NCBI RefSeq assembly: GCF_003260975.1
Contig: NZ_CP030041.1
Coordinates: 4,157,501-4,221,500, forward strand
Direction of reading: 5' to 3'
Source: Echinicola strongylocentroti
GTDB lineage: Bacteria; Bacteroidota; Bacteroidia; Cytophagales; Cyclobacteriaceae
DNA length: 64,000 nucleotides
Below are positions 1-9,870 of the stretch, piece after piece. The position numbers and the translations under genes are program-made. Under the pieces are notes generated by a model. It was not told the DNA's origin. It saw only the letters and a list, made by a program, of their open reading frames with translations, and did no database searches. Each line of letters begins with the position of its first letter. The first letter of the stretch is position 1.

Positions 1-2931
1 TTCAGCCTGGCAGCAGCATCATTGGCTGCTTGTGAGGCTCCTGTGAGAAAGGCTATTCCTTATGTGAACAAGCCAGTGGATGTCAATCCATCTATCCCTA
101 ATTATTACGCATCTACTTTCTTCGGAGGTGGTGAATACGCTTCTGTAGTAGTGAAGACAAGGGAAGGTAGACCCATCAAAGTAGATGGCAATAAACTCTC
201 TCCAGTGACCAAAGGTGGTACCAGCTCTATCGTAGAGGCTTCTGTACTGTCTTTGTACGATAAAGAAAGATTGACAGCCCCTTATAAAAACGGTGAAAAA
301 TCCGATTGGGCAACTATCGATAAAGAAGTAACGGCCAAGCTTAAGGCTGCAGGCAATGTGAAGGTGGTGACCAATACCATCATGTCTCCTTCTTCCGAAA
401 AAGCACTGAAAGCCCTTACTGATGCCATTGGTGGTGCTGAAGTCATCACTTATGACTCGTCATCAGCTTACGGTATCGTAAAAGCCAACCAAACGTATTA
501 CGGTACTTCTGTACTACCAAATTATAGTTTTGACAAAGCCGATGTGATCGTCAGCTTTGGGGCTGATTTCTTGGGGACTTGGATTGCTCCAATTGAATAC
601 TCCAAGCAATATGCCCAAGGAAGAAAAATAAGCAAGGAACATCCAGAGATGTCCCGTCACTATCAATTTGAATCCAACCTGTCACTAACAGGAGCCAATG
701 CCGACTACAGAACGCCTATCAGGGCCTCTCAGAGTGGATTGGCTGTATTGGCACTGTATAACTTGCTAGCCAAAAAGGCCGGTGCTCCTTCCGTGAAGAG
801 CGCTGGAGTAGAAATTGCCCACTTGTCAAAAGCTGCAAATGAGCTTTGGGCAAATAGAGGCAAATCTTTGGTGGTTTCAGGTTCAAATGATCCTAATGTG
901 CAAGTGGTGATCAATGCGATCAATGACTTGCTAGGCAATAACAATAGTACTATAAGCTACACTAAGTCTGCTAATTTCAAACAAGGTAATGATGCGGCAA
1001 TTGCCCAGTTTACCAAAGAGTTGGCAGCAGGAAGAGTTGGCGGTGTGCTGTTTTATAACTGTAACCCCGTGTATGACACTCCACAAGGTGAAGCCTTGGG
1101 ACAAGCCATCGCTAAAGCGAAAGTATCCGTGGCCACTAATGGCACCATGGATGAAACAGCTTCAATGGTACAGTATGTAGCTCCAGACCACCATTACCTG
1201 GAGTCTTGGAATGACTTTAACCCCAAAGCGGGTGAGTATAGCTTGTCTCAACCAGCTATTTCGCCACTGTTCGATACACGACAGGCACAGGAATCATTCC
1301 TTACTTGGGCAGGTGTAGCCACCAATTACTATGATTTCCTTCAGGACAACTGGAAAGAGTTTTTCGCTGGGCAGTCAGCAATCAGTACTTTCCAAGAATT
1401 CTGGGACAGGGCCTTGTATAATGGTTTCTATTCCACTCCCCTAGCCAGCGAAACTGCTGAGCTTACTCCGGTAGGTAATGTTAGCAGTGCTGCTGCTGCA
1501 ATTAGCAAAAGCTATTCTGCATCCAACAGTGGTGCTGAACTTGTGATGTACCAAAAAATCGGTATTGGAGATGGAGCATTTGCCAACAACCCTTGGCTGC
1601 AGGAAATGTCCGATCCTATTTCAAAAGCCACTTGGGATAACTACCTAACCGTATCACAGAAGTGGGCCAATGAAAATGGCCTTAAAATGATAGAGGGCAG
1701 GACTCAAAAAGCAAAGATCACTGCAAATGGCAAGTCACTGATAGTGCCAGTATTGATCCAGCCGGGTCAAGCAGATGGAACGATCGGATTGGCATTGGGA
1801 TACGGTAGGACCAAAGCTGGTCGGGTGGCCAATGGAGTAGGGGTAAATGCTTACCAGCTCTTGGACAATTCCAAAGGTTTTGTCAACAATGAAATCACCT
1901 CAGGAGTGAGTATTGAGCTTACTTCAGATACGTATAGAATTGCCCAAACGCAGACTCACCAGACTTATATGGACCGCGGTAACGTGATCCAGGAATCAAC
2001 CTTGCCTGAGTACAAGGAAGATGCTTCAGCTGGTAGGGAAAAGCCAAAAATCTATAAAGATGGGGAATTTGTAAAACCATCTAAGATTTCCCTTTGGAAT
2101 GGCCACAAATACAGCCAGCACCACTGGGGATTGGCGATAGACATGAACTCCTGCGTAGGCTGTGGTGCATGTACAGTAGCCTGTCAAGTGGAAAACAACG
2201 TGGCCGTAGTAGGTAAGGAAGAAGTGCTGAACAGAAGGGAAATGGCCTGGATCCGAATCGACCGTTACTATAGCTCAGATGCGGAAGCAGGTGATCTTGA
2301 AGGATTAGAGAAAGCTTCCGATAATCCGGAGGTAACCTTCCAGCCGATGATGTGCCAGCACTGTAACAATGCTCCTTGTGAGACGGTTTGTCCAGTGGCT
2401 GCTACCACGCACAGCTCTGAAGGGCTTAATCAAATGACTTATAACAGATGTATCGGTACACGTTATTGTGCCAACAACTGTCCTTATAAAGTAAGACGAT
2501 TCAACTGGTTCAAATACCACGATAACAAAGATTTTGCACAGGTCAATGTCCCTCAAAACGATGACCTAGGTAAGATGGTACTGAACCCAGACGTAACCGT
2601 ACGGGCAAGGGGTGTGATGGAAAAATGCAGCATGTGTGTGCAGCGTATCCAAGCTGGTAAACTTGCCGCTAAGCGTGAAAACCGCAAAGTGAAGGATGGA
2701 GATATCAACGTGGCCTGTGCAGTAGCTTGTTCTACTGATGCCTTGGTATTTGGTGATTTGAACGATCCGAAGAGTAAGGTTTCTGAGATGTTGAAAATCG
2801 AAGAGAATACCACCTCGGCAACAAAAGAGGTCAATGAGGAAAGAGCTTACCATGTGCTAGAGGAAATCAACGTAAGCCCTAACATTTGGTACTTCACCAA
2901 GATTAGAAATAAGGACAAAAACGAAGCGTAA
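1..2931 (+). CDS. actB: Alternative complex III subunit ActB (molybdopterin-oxidoreductase-like plus FeS domains), 5' truncated
   Basis: The reading frame is open from base 1, so the true start lies upstream; about 976 residues are visible. The first residues (LAAAS, then LAAC with Cys at bases 31-33) look like the end of a signal peptide with a lipobox. Roughly the first 680 residues resemble the molybdopterin oxidoreductase fold, which in ActB proteins carries no cofactor. The last 270 residues form a ferredoxin-like domain with four Cys groups at about 2152-2190 (CVGCGACTVAC), 2351-2395 (CQHCNNAPCETVC), 2448-2484 (CIGTRYCANNCP) and 2623-2730 (CSMC ... CAVAC). This fits the three [4Fe-4S] plus one [3Fe-4S] clusters known for the family. 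It relays electrons from menaquinol towards the cytochrome subunits on the periplasmic side. It heads the visible part of an act-cox operon; ActA would lie just outside the window. Confidence 0.95.
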   Translation, partial: FSLAAASLAACEAPVRKAIPYVNKPVDVNPSIPNYYASTFFGGGEYASVVVKTREGRPIKVDGNKLSPVTKGGTSSIVEASVLSLYDKERLTAPYKNGEKSDWATIDKEVTAKLKAAGNVKVVTNTIMSPSSEKALKALTDAIGGAEVITYDSSSAYGIVKANQTYYGTSVLPNYSFDKADVIVSFGADFLGTWIAPIEYSKQYAQGRKISKEHPEMSRHYQFESNLSLTGANADYRTPIRASQSGLAVLALYNLLAKKAGAPSVKSAGVEIAHLSKAANELWANRGKSLVVSGSNDPNVQVVINAINDLLGNNNSTISYTKSANFKQGNDAAIAQFTKELAAGRVGGVLFYNCNPVYDTPQGEALGQAIAKAKVSVATNGTMDETASMVQYVAPDHHYLESWNDFNPKAGEYSLSQPAISPLFDTRQAQESFLTWAGVATNYYDFLQDNWKEFFAGQSAISTFQEFWDRALYNGFYSTPLASETAELTPVGNVSSAAAAISKSYSASNSGAELVMYQKIGIGDGAFANNPWLQEMSDPISKATWDNYLTVSQKWANENGLKMIEGRTQKAKITANGKSLIVPVLIQPGQADGTIGLALGYGRTKAGRVANGVGVNAYQLLDNSKGFVNNEITSGVSIELTSDTYRIAQTQTHQTYMDRGNVIQESTLPEYKEDASAGREKPKIYKDGEFVKPSKISLWNGHKYSQHHWGLAIDMNSCVGCGACTVACQVENNVAVVGKEEVLNRREMAWIRIDRYYSSDAEAGDLEGLEKASDNPEVTFQPMMCQHCNNAPCETVCPVAATTHSSEGLNQMTYNRCIGTRYCANNCPYKVRRFNWFKYHDNKDFAQVNVPQNDDLGKMVLNPDVTVRARGVMEKCSMCVQRIQAGKLAAKRENRKVKDGDINVACAVACSTDALVFGDLNDPKSKVSEMLKIEENTTSATKEVNEERAYHVLEEINVSPNIWYFTKIRNKDKNEA

Positions 2932-2949
2932 ATAATAATTTTATAAGAT

Positions 2950-4314
2950 ATGCAGGTTACTTCATCCGTACGCGAGCCGTTAGTTACGGGCGGTAAAACA
3001 TACAAGGACGTTACCCATGACGTCTCCAGACAAGTGGAAGGAAAGCCGACCATCGGCTGGATGCTTGGTCTGGCGGTATCCATTGGGGTGCTGTTATTGG
3101 GCAGTATTGCCGTGGGTGCCACGGTCTGGGAAGGTATTGGCATGTGGGGACTGAATAAGACTGTAGGCTGGGCATGGGATATCACCAACTTCGTGTGGTG
3201 GGTAGGTATCGGTCACGCAGGTACATTGATTTCAGCGGTATTGTTGCTTTTCAGACAGAAATGGAGAACATCCATTAACCGTGCTGCAGAGGCGATGACT
3301 ATTTTTGCCGTTATCTGTGCAGCGATGTTTCCAGTGCTCCACATGGGTAGACCATGGCTTGGAGCTTACTGGGCTCTCCCGCTTCCAAACGTTTTTGGGT
3401 CCCTTTGGGTAAACTTTAACTCCCCATTGCTTTGGGACGTGTTTGCGATCTCGACTTATTTCTCTGTATCACTCGTGTTCTGGTACATAGGTCTGATTCC
3501 TGATTTCGCTACCATCCGTGACAGGGCTACAGGGCTGAGAAAAGTGATATACGGAGCTTTGAGTTTTGGATGGACGGGAGCTGCAAAAATCTGGATGAGG
3601 TATGAAGCCGTTTCGTTGATCCTTGCTGGTTTGGCGACACCATTGGTACTTTCGGTTCACACCATTGTATCCTTTGACTTTGCGACATCGGTGATTCCTG
3701 GATGGCACACGACGATCTTTCCGCCTTACTTCGTGGCAGGGGCGATTTTCTCGGGTTTTGCGATGGTACTTACCTTGATGTTGATCACCAGAAAATTATT
3801 TAAACTGGAAGATTACATTACAATGGTGCACATCGAGTTGATGAACATTGTGATCATCATCACTGGATCCATTGTAGGTATCGCCTATATCACGGAATTC
3901 TTTATCGCATGGTATTCTGGAGTAGAAGCAGAGCAATATGCATTTATCAACCGTGCATTTGGGCCATACTGGTGGGCATACTGGTCGATGATGACCTGTA
4001 ACGTGATTTCCCCTCAGCTTTTCTGGTTTAAGAAAATCAGAACATCCATCGTATTTACCTTTGCCTTGTCAATAGTAGTAAATATCGGGATGTGGTTCGA
4101 GCGATTTGTAATTATTGTAACCTCACTTCATAGGGACTACCTTCCTTCGTCTTGGGCGATGTTCTACCCTACTTGGGCGGATGTTGGAGTTTACCTGTTC
4201 ACTTTTGGTTTGTTCTTTACACTCTTCCTGTTGTTTGCGAAGTTTTTCCCAGTGATCAACATGGCAGAGGTGAAATCTGTATTGAAGTCTTCATCTGAAA
4301 AAGTAAATAAATAA
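2950..4314 (+). CDS. actC: Alternative complex III subunit ActC (NrfD/PsrC-like quinol-binding membrane protein)
   Basis: 454 residues with about ten hydrophobic segments, of the NrfD/PsrC type. Family knowledge: ActC sits in the inner membrane beneath the FeS domain of ActB and forms a quinol oxidation site. The sequence begins with a cytoplasmic leader of about 35 residues before the first membrane span ([20 protein letters not shown]) and ends with a span rich in Phe and Leu near residues 415-440. It follows ActB after an 18-base gap, and its stop codon overlaps the next start by one base (TAATG at 4312-4316), so translation of ActC and ActD is probably coupled. ActF downstream is a second NrfD-like subunit, as expected for this complex. 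Confidence 0.95.
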   Translation: MQVTSSVREPLVTGGKTYKDVTHDVSRQVEGKPTIGWMLGLAVSIGVLLLGSIAVGATVWEGIGMWGLNKTVGWAWDITNFVWWVGIGHAGTLISAVLLLFRQKWRTSINRAAEAMTIFAVICAAMFPVLHMGRPWLGAYWALPLPNVFGSLWVNFNSPLLWDVFAISTYFSVSLVFWYIGLIPDFATIRDRATGLRKVIYGALSFGWTGAAKIWMRYEAVSLILAGLATPLVLSVHTIVSFDFATSVIPGWHTTIFPPYFVAGAIFSGFAMVLTLMLITRKLFKLEDYITMVHIELMNIVIIITGSIVGIAYITEFFIAWYSGVEAEQYAFINRAFGPYWWAYWSMMTCNVISPQLFWFKKIRTSIVFTFALSIVVNIGMWFERFVIIVTSLHRDYLPSSWAMFYPTWADVGVYLFTFGLFFTLFLLFAKFFPVINMAEVKSVLKSSSEKVNK

Positions 4315-4844
4315 TGGAAAGAGATACGAATTTTGTCCTCGGTATTTATGATGATGAGGATGTTTTGAAAGAAGCGGTAACCAAGGTGCGAGATAGTGGA
4401 GTGAAGATCCATGAGGTATTTTCTCCATATCCTGTGCATGGTTTGGAAGATGTGCTGGGATATAGAAGAAGTAGATTGCCTATAGCAGCTTTTTTGTTTG
4501 GATTGTGTGGAACCTGCTTGGCCTTGACGATGCAAATACTAATGATGGCCGTAGATTGGCCAATGATCATTGGTGGTAAAGACCATGCAGCGATTCCTGA
4601 CTTTATCCCGGTTACTTTTGAGCTTACGGTACTATTGGCCGCATTTGGTATGGTTGGGGTATTTATGATAAGCAGCGACCTTAAGCCTTGGGCCCAGCCT
4701 AGGATCTTTGATAAAAGGAGTACTGATGACAAGCATGTGATGGCCATCGATATTGCGGTGAACGCAGGTCATGAAGAGAACAAAATAAAAGAGTTGCTTC
4801 AAGCTTCAGGCGCTTCAGAAGTGAATAATAAAAGTTTTGAATAG
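4314..4844 (+). CDS. actD: Alternative complex III subunit ActD (DUF3341 membrane protein)
   Basis: 176 residues. A soluble N-terminal domain (about residues 1-50, FVLGIYDDEDVL ... VHGLED) matches the DUF3341 family, followed by two membrane spans at about 56-78 and 98-118 and a short soluble tail. In characterised alternative complex III, ActD is a small membrane subunit that contacts ActC and ActF and has no cofactor. Its start shares one base with the stop of ActC, and ActE follows after 17 bases. Position and sequence leave little doubt about identity, although its molecular role is the least clear of the complex. Confidence 0.92.
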   Translation: MERDTNFVLGIYDDEDVLKEAVTKVRDSGVKIHEVFSPYPVHGLEDVLGYRRSRLPIAAFLFGLCGTCLALTMQILMMAVDWPMIIGGKDHAAIPDFIPVTFELTVLLAAFGMVGVFMISSDLKPWAQPRIFDKRSTDDKHVMAIDIAVNAGHEENKIKELLQASGASEVNNKSFE

Positions 4845-4861
4845 TAGGTAACGAAAAAGAT

Positions 4862-5488
4862 ATGAAAATTTTAAAGTCCATATATTTAGTTGCGCTTTCC
4901 GCTGCTTCATTGGGAGTAGTATCTTGCGGAGCTTCAGGAGATGATCAGGGGCTTGAATATGCTCCTCAAATGTATCACTCCGTCGCTTACGAACCGCTTA
5001 CCCAAATTCAAAATGAAGAAGCTGGTAGCTGGTTATCTAATCGTGAAGACGAGAAAGGTGAATTTTACAATAGTAATATTTACAATCCTCATAGTATGAA
5101 CATGAGGGAGCCTGCTCCCAATACAGTAGCAAGAAATAAATACGATATGCTTCCCTATAGATTGGGTGTAGCTGATCTCGCTGCCTCGGACAGCATTGCC
5201 AACCCTGTTGAATTGAATGACCAGGTTTTGGCTGCTGGTGAGCAATTATTTATGCAATATTGTCTTCCTTGCCATGGTGCTGGAGGAGAAGGTGACGGTA
5301 AAGTAGGTGAAGTGATTGGCGGTGTGGCCAACCTAAAAGGTGGTGCATACATTAACCTTACAGAAGGACACATTTTCCATGTGATCACGCACGGAAAAGG
5401 TAGGATGGGAGCTCATGCTTCTCAGATTTCTCCTGAGAGAAGGTGGAAAATTGTTCACTATGTTAAACAAGAAATTCAGAAACAATAA
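4862..5488 (+). CDS. actE: Alternative complex III subunit ActE, monoheme c-type cytochrome lipoprotein
   Basis: 208 residues. A lipoprotein signal ends at VVSC with Cys22 as the predicted lipidated residue. One heme-binding motif is visible at C134-x-x-C137-H138 (CLPCH), followed by a glycine-rich loop and a GRM segment with Met182 as the likely axial ligand. Family knowledge: ActE is a periplasmic monoheme cytochrome that takes electrons from the pentaheme subunit ActA and hands them to the terminal oxidase. It stops 2 bases before the start of ActF. No cytochrome c domain is fused to oxidase subunit II in this operon, which makes ActE a natural electron donor here; that last point is inference. 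Confidence 0.94.
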   Translation: MKILKSIYLVALSAASLGVVSCGASGDDQGLEYAPQMYHSVAYEPLTQIQNEEAGSWLSNREDEKGEFYNSNIYNPHSMNMREPAPNTVARNKYDMLPYRLGVADLAASDSIANPVELNDQVLAAGEQLFMQYCLPCHGAGGEGDGKVGEVIGGVANLKGGAYINLTEGHIFHVITHGKGRMGAHASQISPERRWKIVHYVKQEIQKQ

Positions 5489-5490
5489 TA

Positions 5491-6891
5491 ATGGCGCACG
5501 TTACAAATTTTAACCTGGATCAGAAATTTGACTTCACGGCAGCCCTGAAGAAGACCATCTTTATCACAGGAGGTATTGGGTTGCTCTTGTTAGTCGTTGG
5601 GCTTTTTACAGCAGGTGGTGGAGATCACGGGCATGAAGATGCCGGTCACCAAACTGAGCATGTAGCACCTGCAGTGGGACATGGTGATGACCATCACGCG
5701 GAAGCTGCAAGCCATGACGAACATGGTGGTGATCATGCAGAAGCGGGACATGAAGAAGGCGCACACGGAAGTAGCGTGACAATGAAGCGTTTCTTTGCTA
5801 ATCTTTGGATCAACAACGTTTATTTTGCAGGAATCGCCATTATTGGGGTATTCTTCTTTGCTATTCAGTATGCTGCACAGGCTGGCTGGGCTACGGCCAT
5901 CTTGCGGGTGATGATCTCTTTTGGTAACTGGCTGCCATTTGCTGCCATTGCGATGATAGCGACTTACCTAATAGCTGGACATGATTTGTTCCACTGGACT
6001 CACAGTGATTTGTTTAATCAAGAAAGCAGTCACTACGATAGCATCATTGACGGTAAAGGAGGATTTTTCTATTGGCCATTGGCCAAGGGAAGCTTCCCGA
6101 TCTTCTGGTTGGCCAGAATGGTGATTTTCTTTGGTTTGTGGATTTTCTTTTTCAACAAACTTAAGAGCCTGTCTTTCCAAGAGGACATTAACGGTGGTGA
6201 TAGCTACTGGTACAAAATCAGAAAATTCTCTGCTATTTTCTTGGTGATCTTCGCTGTATCTTCTTCAATAAGTGCTTGGGATTGGGTGATGTCTATTGAC
6301 ACGCACTGGTTCTCCACCTTGTTTGGTTGGTATGTGTTTTCATCTTGGTTTGTAGCAGGATTGTCAGCCATTTGTTTGGTGACCATTATGCTGAAAGAAA
6401 GAGGTTACTTGGAGATGTTCAATGAAAACCATCTTCACGACCTTGGTAAGTTTATCTTTGGATTCTCTATATTCTGGACTTACCTGTGGTTTTCCCAGTT
6501 CCTATTGATCTATTATGCCAATATTCCTGAGGAAACTGTTTACTTCATCGAGCGGTTGACAAGTGACAAATACAGTGGTTTTTTCTTCGCTAATCTGATT
6601 TTTAACTTTGTGATACCATTCTTGGTGTTGATGACAAGAGACTCTAAGAGACATTTTGTGTTCTTGAAGGTGGTTTGTACGATCATTATCATTGGTCACT
6701 GGCTTGATTTCTTCTTGATGGTCCAGCCAGGTACATTGGGACACAATGGCGGCTTTGGCCTTATGGAAGTAGGCATGTTCTTATTATATGGTTCTGTGGT
6801 GATCTTTGTGGTATTGAATGCTCTTTCTAAGAAAAATCTTATCGCTAAGAATCATCCAATGCTGGAAGAGACATATCATCATCATATTTAA
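5491..6891 (+). CDS. actF: Alternative complex III subunit ActF (second NrfD-like subunit) with His-rich insert
   Basis: 466 residues, about ten membrane spans, of the NrfD-like type found beside ActC in the complex. The first span (GGIGLLLLVVGLFTAGG, about residues 27-44) is followed by a hydrophilic segment at residues 45-92 that contains twelve histidines alternating with Asp, Glu and Gly. The next span begins near residue 105. The core resembles ActC but is not expected to carry the quinol site. The start lies 2 bases after the ActE stop. The His-rich loop is longer than I would expect for the core fold and could bind metal; that is inference from composition only. Confidence 0.93.
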   Translation: MAHVTNFNLDQKFDFTAALKKTIFITGGIGLLLLVVGLFTAGGGDHGHEDAGHQTEHVAPAVGHGDDHHAEAASHDEHGGDHAEAGHEEGAHGSSVTMKRFFANLWINNVYFAGIAIIGVFFFAIQYAAQAGWATAILRVMISFGNWLPFAAIAMIATYLIAGHDLFHWTHSDLFNQESSHYDSIIDGKGGFFYWPLAKGSFPIFWLARMVIFFGLWIFFFNKLKSLSFQEDINGGDSYWYKIRKFSAIFLVIFAVSSSISAWDWVMSIDTHWFSTLFGWYVFSSWFVAGLSAICLVTIMLKERGYLEMFNENHLHDLGKFIFGFSIFWTYLWFSQFLLIYYANIPEETVYFIERLTSDKYSGFFFANLIFNFVIPFLVLMTRDSKRHFVFLKVVCTIIIIGHWLDFFLMVQPGTLGHNGGFGLMEVGMFLLYGSVVIFVVLNALSKKNLIAKNHPMLEETYHHHI

Positions 6892-6915
6892 TACGTATCC
6901 GAAAAAGATAGAATT

Positions 6916-7944
6916 ATGTACGGATTTCTTATAGCACTAGGTGTTTTAGTATTAGTTTCCATCATTTGGATGGTTTATAGGATACAAACGTTGGTTTCTG
7001 TAGTGAAAGGCTCTGATAAAAAAGTGGCTACAGGAAGCAATAAAGTCAATGCAGCTTTGTTTATTGTCTTTTTGCTAGGAGCTGGAGGCTTGTTTTTTTG
7101 GTATTCTTTTAAAGAATTCGATAATTATCACTTGCCAATTGCTTCCGAGCATGGCGTGGTAACCGACAACCTTTTTTGGGTGACTACGGCCATTACCGGT
7201 GTGGTGTTTATCATTACCCACATTCTCCTGTTTTGGTTCAGCTATCGCTACCAATATAAGGAGAGCGCAAAAGCTTCTTACTTTCCAGATAACAACAAGT
7301 TGGAGATCATTTGGACGTTGGTGCCTGCTTTGGTGCTTACCGTGCTGATCGTTTATGGATGGAAATCTTGGACTGATATTACAGCTCCTGCACCTGAAAA
7401 CGCACATGTGGTAGAAGTGATGGGATATCAGTTTGCATGGGAATTTAGGTACCCAGGCAAAGACCAGCAGCTGGGGAAATATGACTATCGACTTATCGAT
7501 CCTACTAATTCTAGGGGAATTGATTTCTCCGATAAGAATTCCTTGGATGACTTCCCCGCCCAAACGGTAGTGATTCCAAAGGGTGAGCCTGTGCTTTTTA
7601 AAATCCGTTCCAGAGATGTATTGCACTCTGTATTTGCTCCGCACATGAGATTGAAGATGGATGCCGTTCCGGGTATGCCAACACGTTTCTGGTTTGTGCC
7701 TACGAAGACCACTGCTGAGATGAGAGCGGAGCTAGGTGATGAGGAGTTTGTGTATGAGATCGCCTGTACCGAGGTGTGTGGTGGTGGCCATTTTTCCATG
7801 AGAAGAGAAATCGAAGTGGTAGAACCAGAGGAGTATCAAAAGTGGTTTGCAGAACAGCAGACATTTATTGAGATGGATCCATCGTTGGTAGCTGATGCTC
7901 CTGCAGAAATAAAGGAACTGGCTCAGATACAAAGCGGAGAATAA
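6916..7944 (+). CDS. coxB: Cytochrome c oxidase subunit II (CuA subunit)
   Basis: 342 residues. There is one extra N-terminal span (about 2-22) before the usual two spans of subunit II (about 45-65 and 90-112), then the periplasmic cupredoxin domain with the aromatic stretch GYQFAWEFRYPG. The CuA ligands are visible: His237 (VLHSV), Cys284, Glu286, Cys288, His292 and Met295 in CTEVCGGGHFSM. No cytochrome c domain is fused at the C terminus. The protein accepts electrons from cytochrome c at CuA and passes them to heme a in subunit I. It follows ActF by 24 bases in the same operon, matching the alternative complex III-oxidase arrangement known in Bacteroidota. Confidence 0.96.
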   Translation: MYGFLIALGVLVLVSIIWMVYRIQTLVSVVKGSDKKVATGSNKVNAALFIVFLLGAGGLFFWYSFKEFDNYHLPIASEHGVVTDNLFWVTTAITGVVFIITHILLFWFSYRYQYKESAKASYFPDNNKLEIIWTLVPALVLTVLIVYGWKSWTDITAPAPENAHVVEVMGYQFAWEFRYPGKDQQLGKYDYRLIDPTNSRGIDFSDKNSLDDFPAQTVVIPKGEPVLFKIRSRDVLHSVFAPHMRLKMDAVPGMPTRFWFVPTKTTAEMRAELGDEEFVYEIACTEVCGGGHFSMRREIEVVEPEEYQKWFAEQQTFIEMDPSLVADAPAEIKELAQIQSGE

Positions 7945-7971
7945 GATATTAATTGATATAATAAAATAATT

Positions 7972-9870
7972 ATGGCAGTAGCTAACATATCAACACACGG
8001 TACTACGTCGCATGATCATCACGACGATCATCATGAGCATAGTGATAACTTTATCACGAAGTATATCTTTAGTACCGACCATAAGATGATCGGTAAGCAG
8101 TTCTTGGTTACCGGGATTGTATGGGCGCTTATCGGTGGTTTTCTATCCATTCTTTTTAGGCTGCAGTTAGGTTTTCCAGATATGGACATGACTTTCCTGA
8201 AGCCTATTCTGGGAGGATGGATTGATGAATCTGGTTCATTGGACACCAATTTTTACCTAGCTTTGGTAACCATGCACGGAACCATCATGGTGTTCTTTGT
8301 ATTGACAGCAGGGTTGAGTGGTACGTTTTCCAATTACCTTATCCCACTGCAAATCGGTGCAAGGGATATGGCCTCTGGCTTTATGAATATGTTGTCATAT
8401 TGGTTGTTTTTTCTTGCCGGCGTGATGATGTTTATTTCATTGTTTATTGAGACCGGTCCTGCAGGTGGTGGATGGGTGATTTATCCGCCTCTTTCCGCAT
8501 TGGAGCAAGCTATTCCTGGATCCGGTTTAGGAATGACCCTTTGGTTGGTATCCATGGTGTTTTTTATTGCTTCTCAGCTAATGGGAGGTATTAACTACAT
8601 CACCACTGTCATAAACCTCCGTACGAGAGGAATGTCTTTCAGTAGGCTTCCGTTGACCATTTGGTCATTCTTCCTGACTGCGGTGATCGGTTTGCTATCA
8701 TTCCCAGTACTGTTCTCTGCTGCTTTGTTATTGGTGTTTGATAGAAGTTTCGGTACTTCTTTCTACTTATCTGATATTTATATTGGTGGTGAAGCATTGC
8801 CTAACACTGGCGGTAGTGCCGTGCTATTCCAGCACTTATTCTGGTTCTTGGGACACCCTGAAGTTTATATCGTATTGCTTCCAGCATTGGGTATCACTTC
8901 TGAAGTGATTGCGACAAACTCCAGAAAGCCAATTTTCGGTTACAAGGCCATGATTCTTTCCATGCTTGGTATCACGGTGTTGTCTTTCGTTGTATGGGCG
9001 CACCACATGTTCGTGTCCGGTATGAACCCGTTCTTGGGATCGATTTTCATGTTCTTGACATTGATTATTGCGGTACCTTCAGCAGTTAAAGTATTTAACT
9101 ATCTGACCACACTTTGGAGAGGTAATTTGGTGTTTACACCGGCGATGCTGTTTTCCATTGGTTTGGTATCGTTCTTTATCTCCGGTGGTTTGACAGGGAT
9201 ATTCCTAGGTAACTCAGCCGTGGATATCCAGTTGCACGATACTTATTTCGTAGTAGCTCACTTCCACCTTGTGATGGGATCTGCTTCATTCTTCGGATTG
9301 ATGGCGGGTGTTTATCACTGGTTCCCTAAAATGTTTGGTAAGATGATGGACGCCAAATTAGGCTATGTCCACTTTTGGTTGACCTTCGTTGGGGTGTACA
9401 TGGTATTCTTCCCAATGCACTATATCGGTATTGCTGGATTCCCTAGAAGGTATTACAGTTGGACCAACTTTAACTTTGCAGATATGTACACAGACCTTAA
9501 TATGTTTGTCTCTGTAGCTGCCATTGTTACTTTTGGTGCCCAGTTTATTTTCTTGTTCAACTTCTTCAACAGTATGTTTAGGGGAAGAAAAGCGCCTTTG
9601 AACCCTTGGAGATCCAATACGTTGGAGTGGACTACTCCGCTTCATCCTGGACATGGCAACTGGCCAGGAGAGATCCCTGCTGTTTACAGGTGGCCATACG
9701 ATTACTCCAAGCCTGGAGCCAAAGATGATTTTATTCCACAAACGGTGCCATTATCTTCCACTCCAGAATCCAATCTTCCTCATGAAGCGGAGCAAGTGCA
9801 ACTCGAGCGTGAGATCATGGCCGAAGAAGGAGGAGATGTTTTGGTAGCTGATGAATCAAAAGAGTCATAA
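7972..9870 (+). CDS. coxA: Cytochrome c oxidase subunit I (heme a/a3-CuB catalytic subunit)
   Basis: 632 residues, twelve or more membrane spans. Ligands are visible: His102 (TMHGT) and His432 for low-spin heme a, His295 and Tyr299 in HPEVY, the His344-His345 pair for CuB, and His430 for heme a3 in VAHFHLVMG. The N terminus has a short His/Asp-rich stretch (about residues 9-23). The C terminus carries a soluble tail of about 90 residues with WTTPLHPGHGNWPGE near its start. It catalyses oxygen reduction to water and pumps protons. Its last 20 bases overlap the start of the heme A synthase gene in another frame, so synthesis of the heme A enzyme is likely coupled to that of the subunit that needs it. 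Confidence 0.97.
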   Translation: MAVANISTHGTTSHDHHDDHHEHSDNFITKYIFSTDHKMIGKQFLVTGIVWALIGGFLSILFRLQLGFPDMDMTFLKPILGGWIDESGSLDTNFYLALVTMHGTIMVFFVLTAGLSGTFSNYLIPLQIGARDMASGFMNMLSYWLFFLAGVMMFISLFIETGPAGGGWVIYPPLSALEQAIPGSGLGMTLWLVSMVFFIASQLMGGINYITTVINLRTRGMSFSRLPLTIWSFFLTAVIGLLSFPVLFSAALLLVFDRSFGTSFYLSDIYIGGEALPNTGGSAVLFQHLFWFLGHPEVYIVLLPALGITSEVIATNSRKPIFGYKAMILSMLGITVLSFVVWAHHMFVSGMNPFLGSIFMFLTLIIAVPSAVKVFNYLTTLWRGNLVFTPAMLFSIGLVSFFISGGLTGIFLGNSAVDIQLHDTYFVVAHFHLVMGSASFFGLMAGVYHWFPKMFGKMMDAKLGYVHFWLTFVGVYMVFFPMHYIGIAGFPRRYYSWTNFNFADMYTDLNMFVSVAAIVTFGAQFIFLFNFFNSMFRGRKAPLNPWRSNTLEWTTPLHPGHGNWPGEIPAVYRWPYDYSKPGAKDDFIPQTVPLSSTPESNLPHEAEQVQLEREIMAEEGGDVLVADESKES

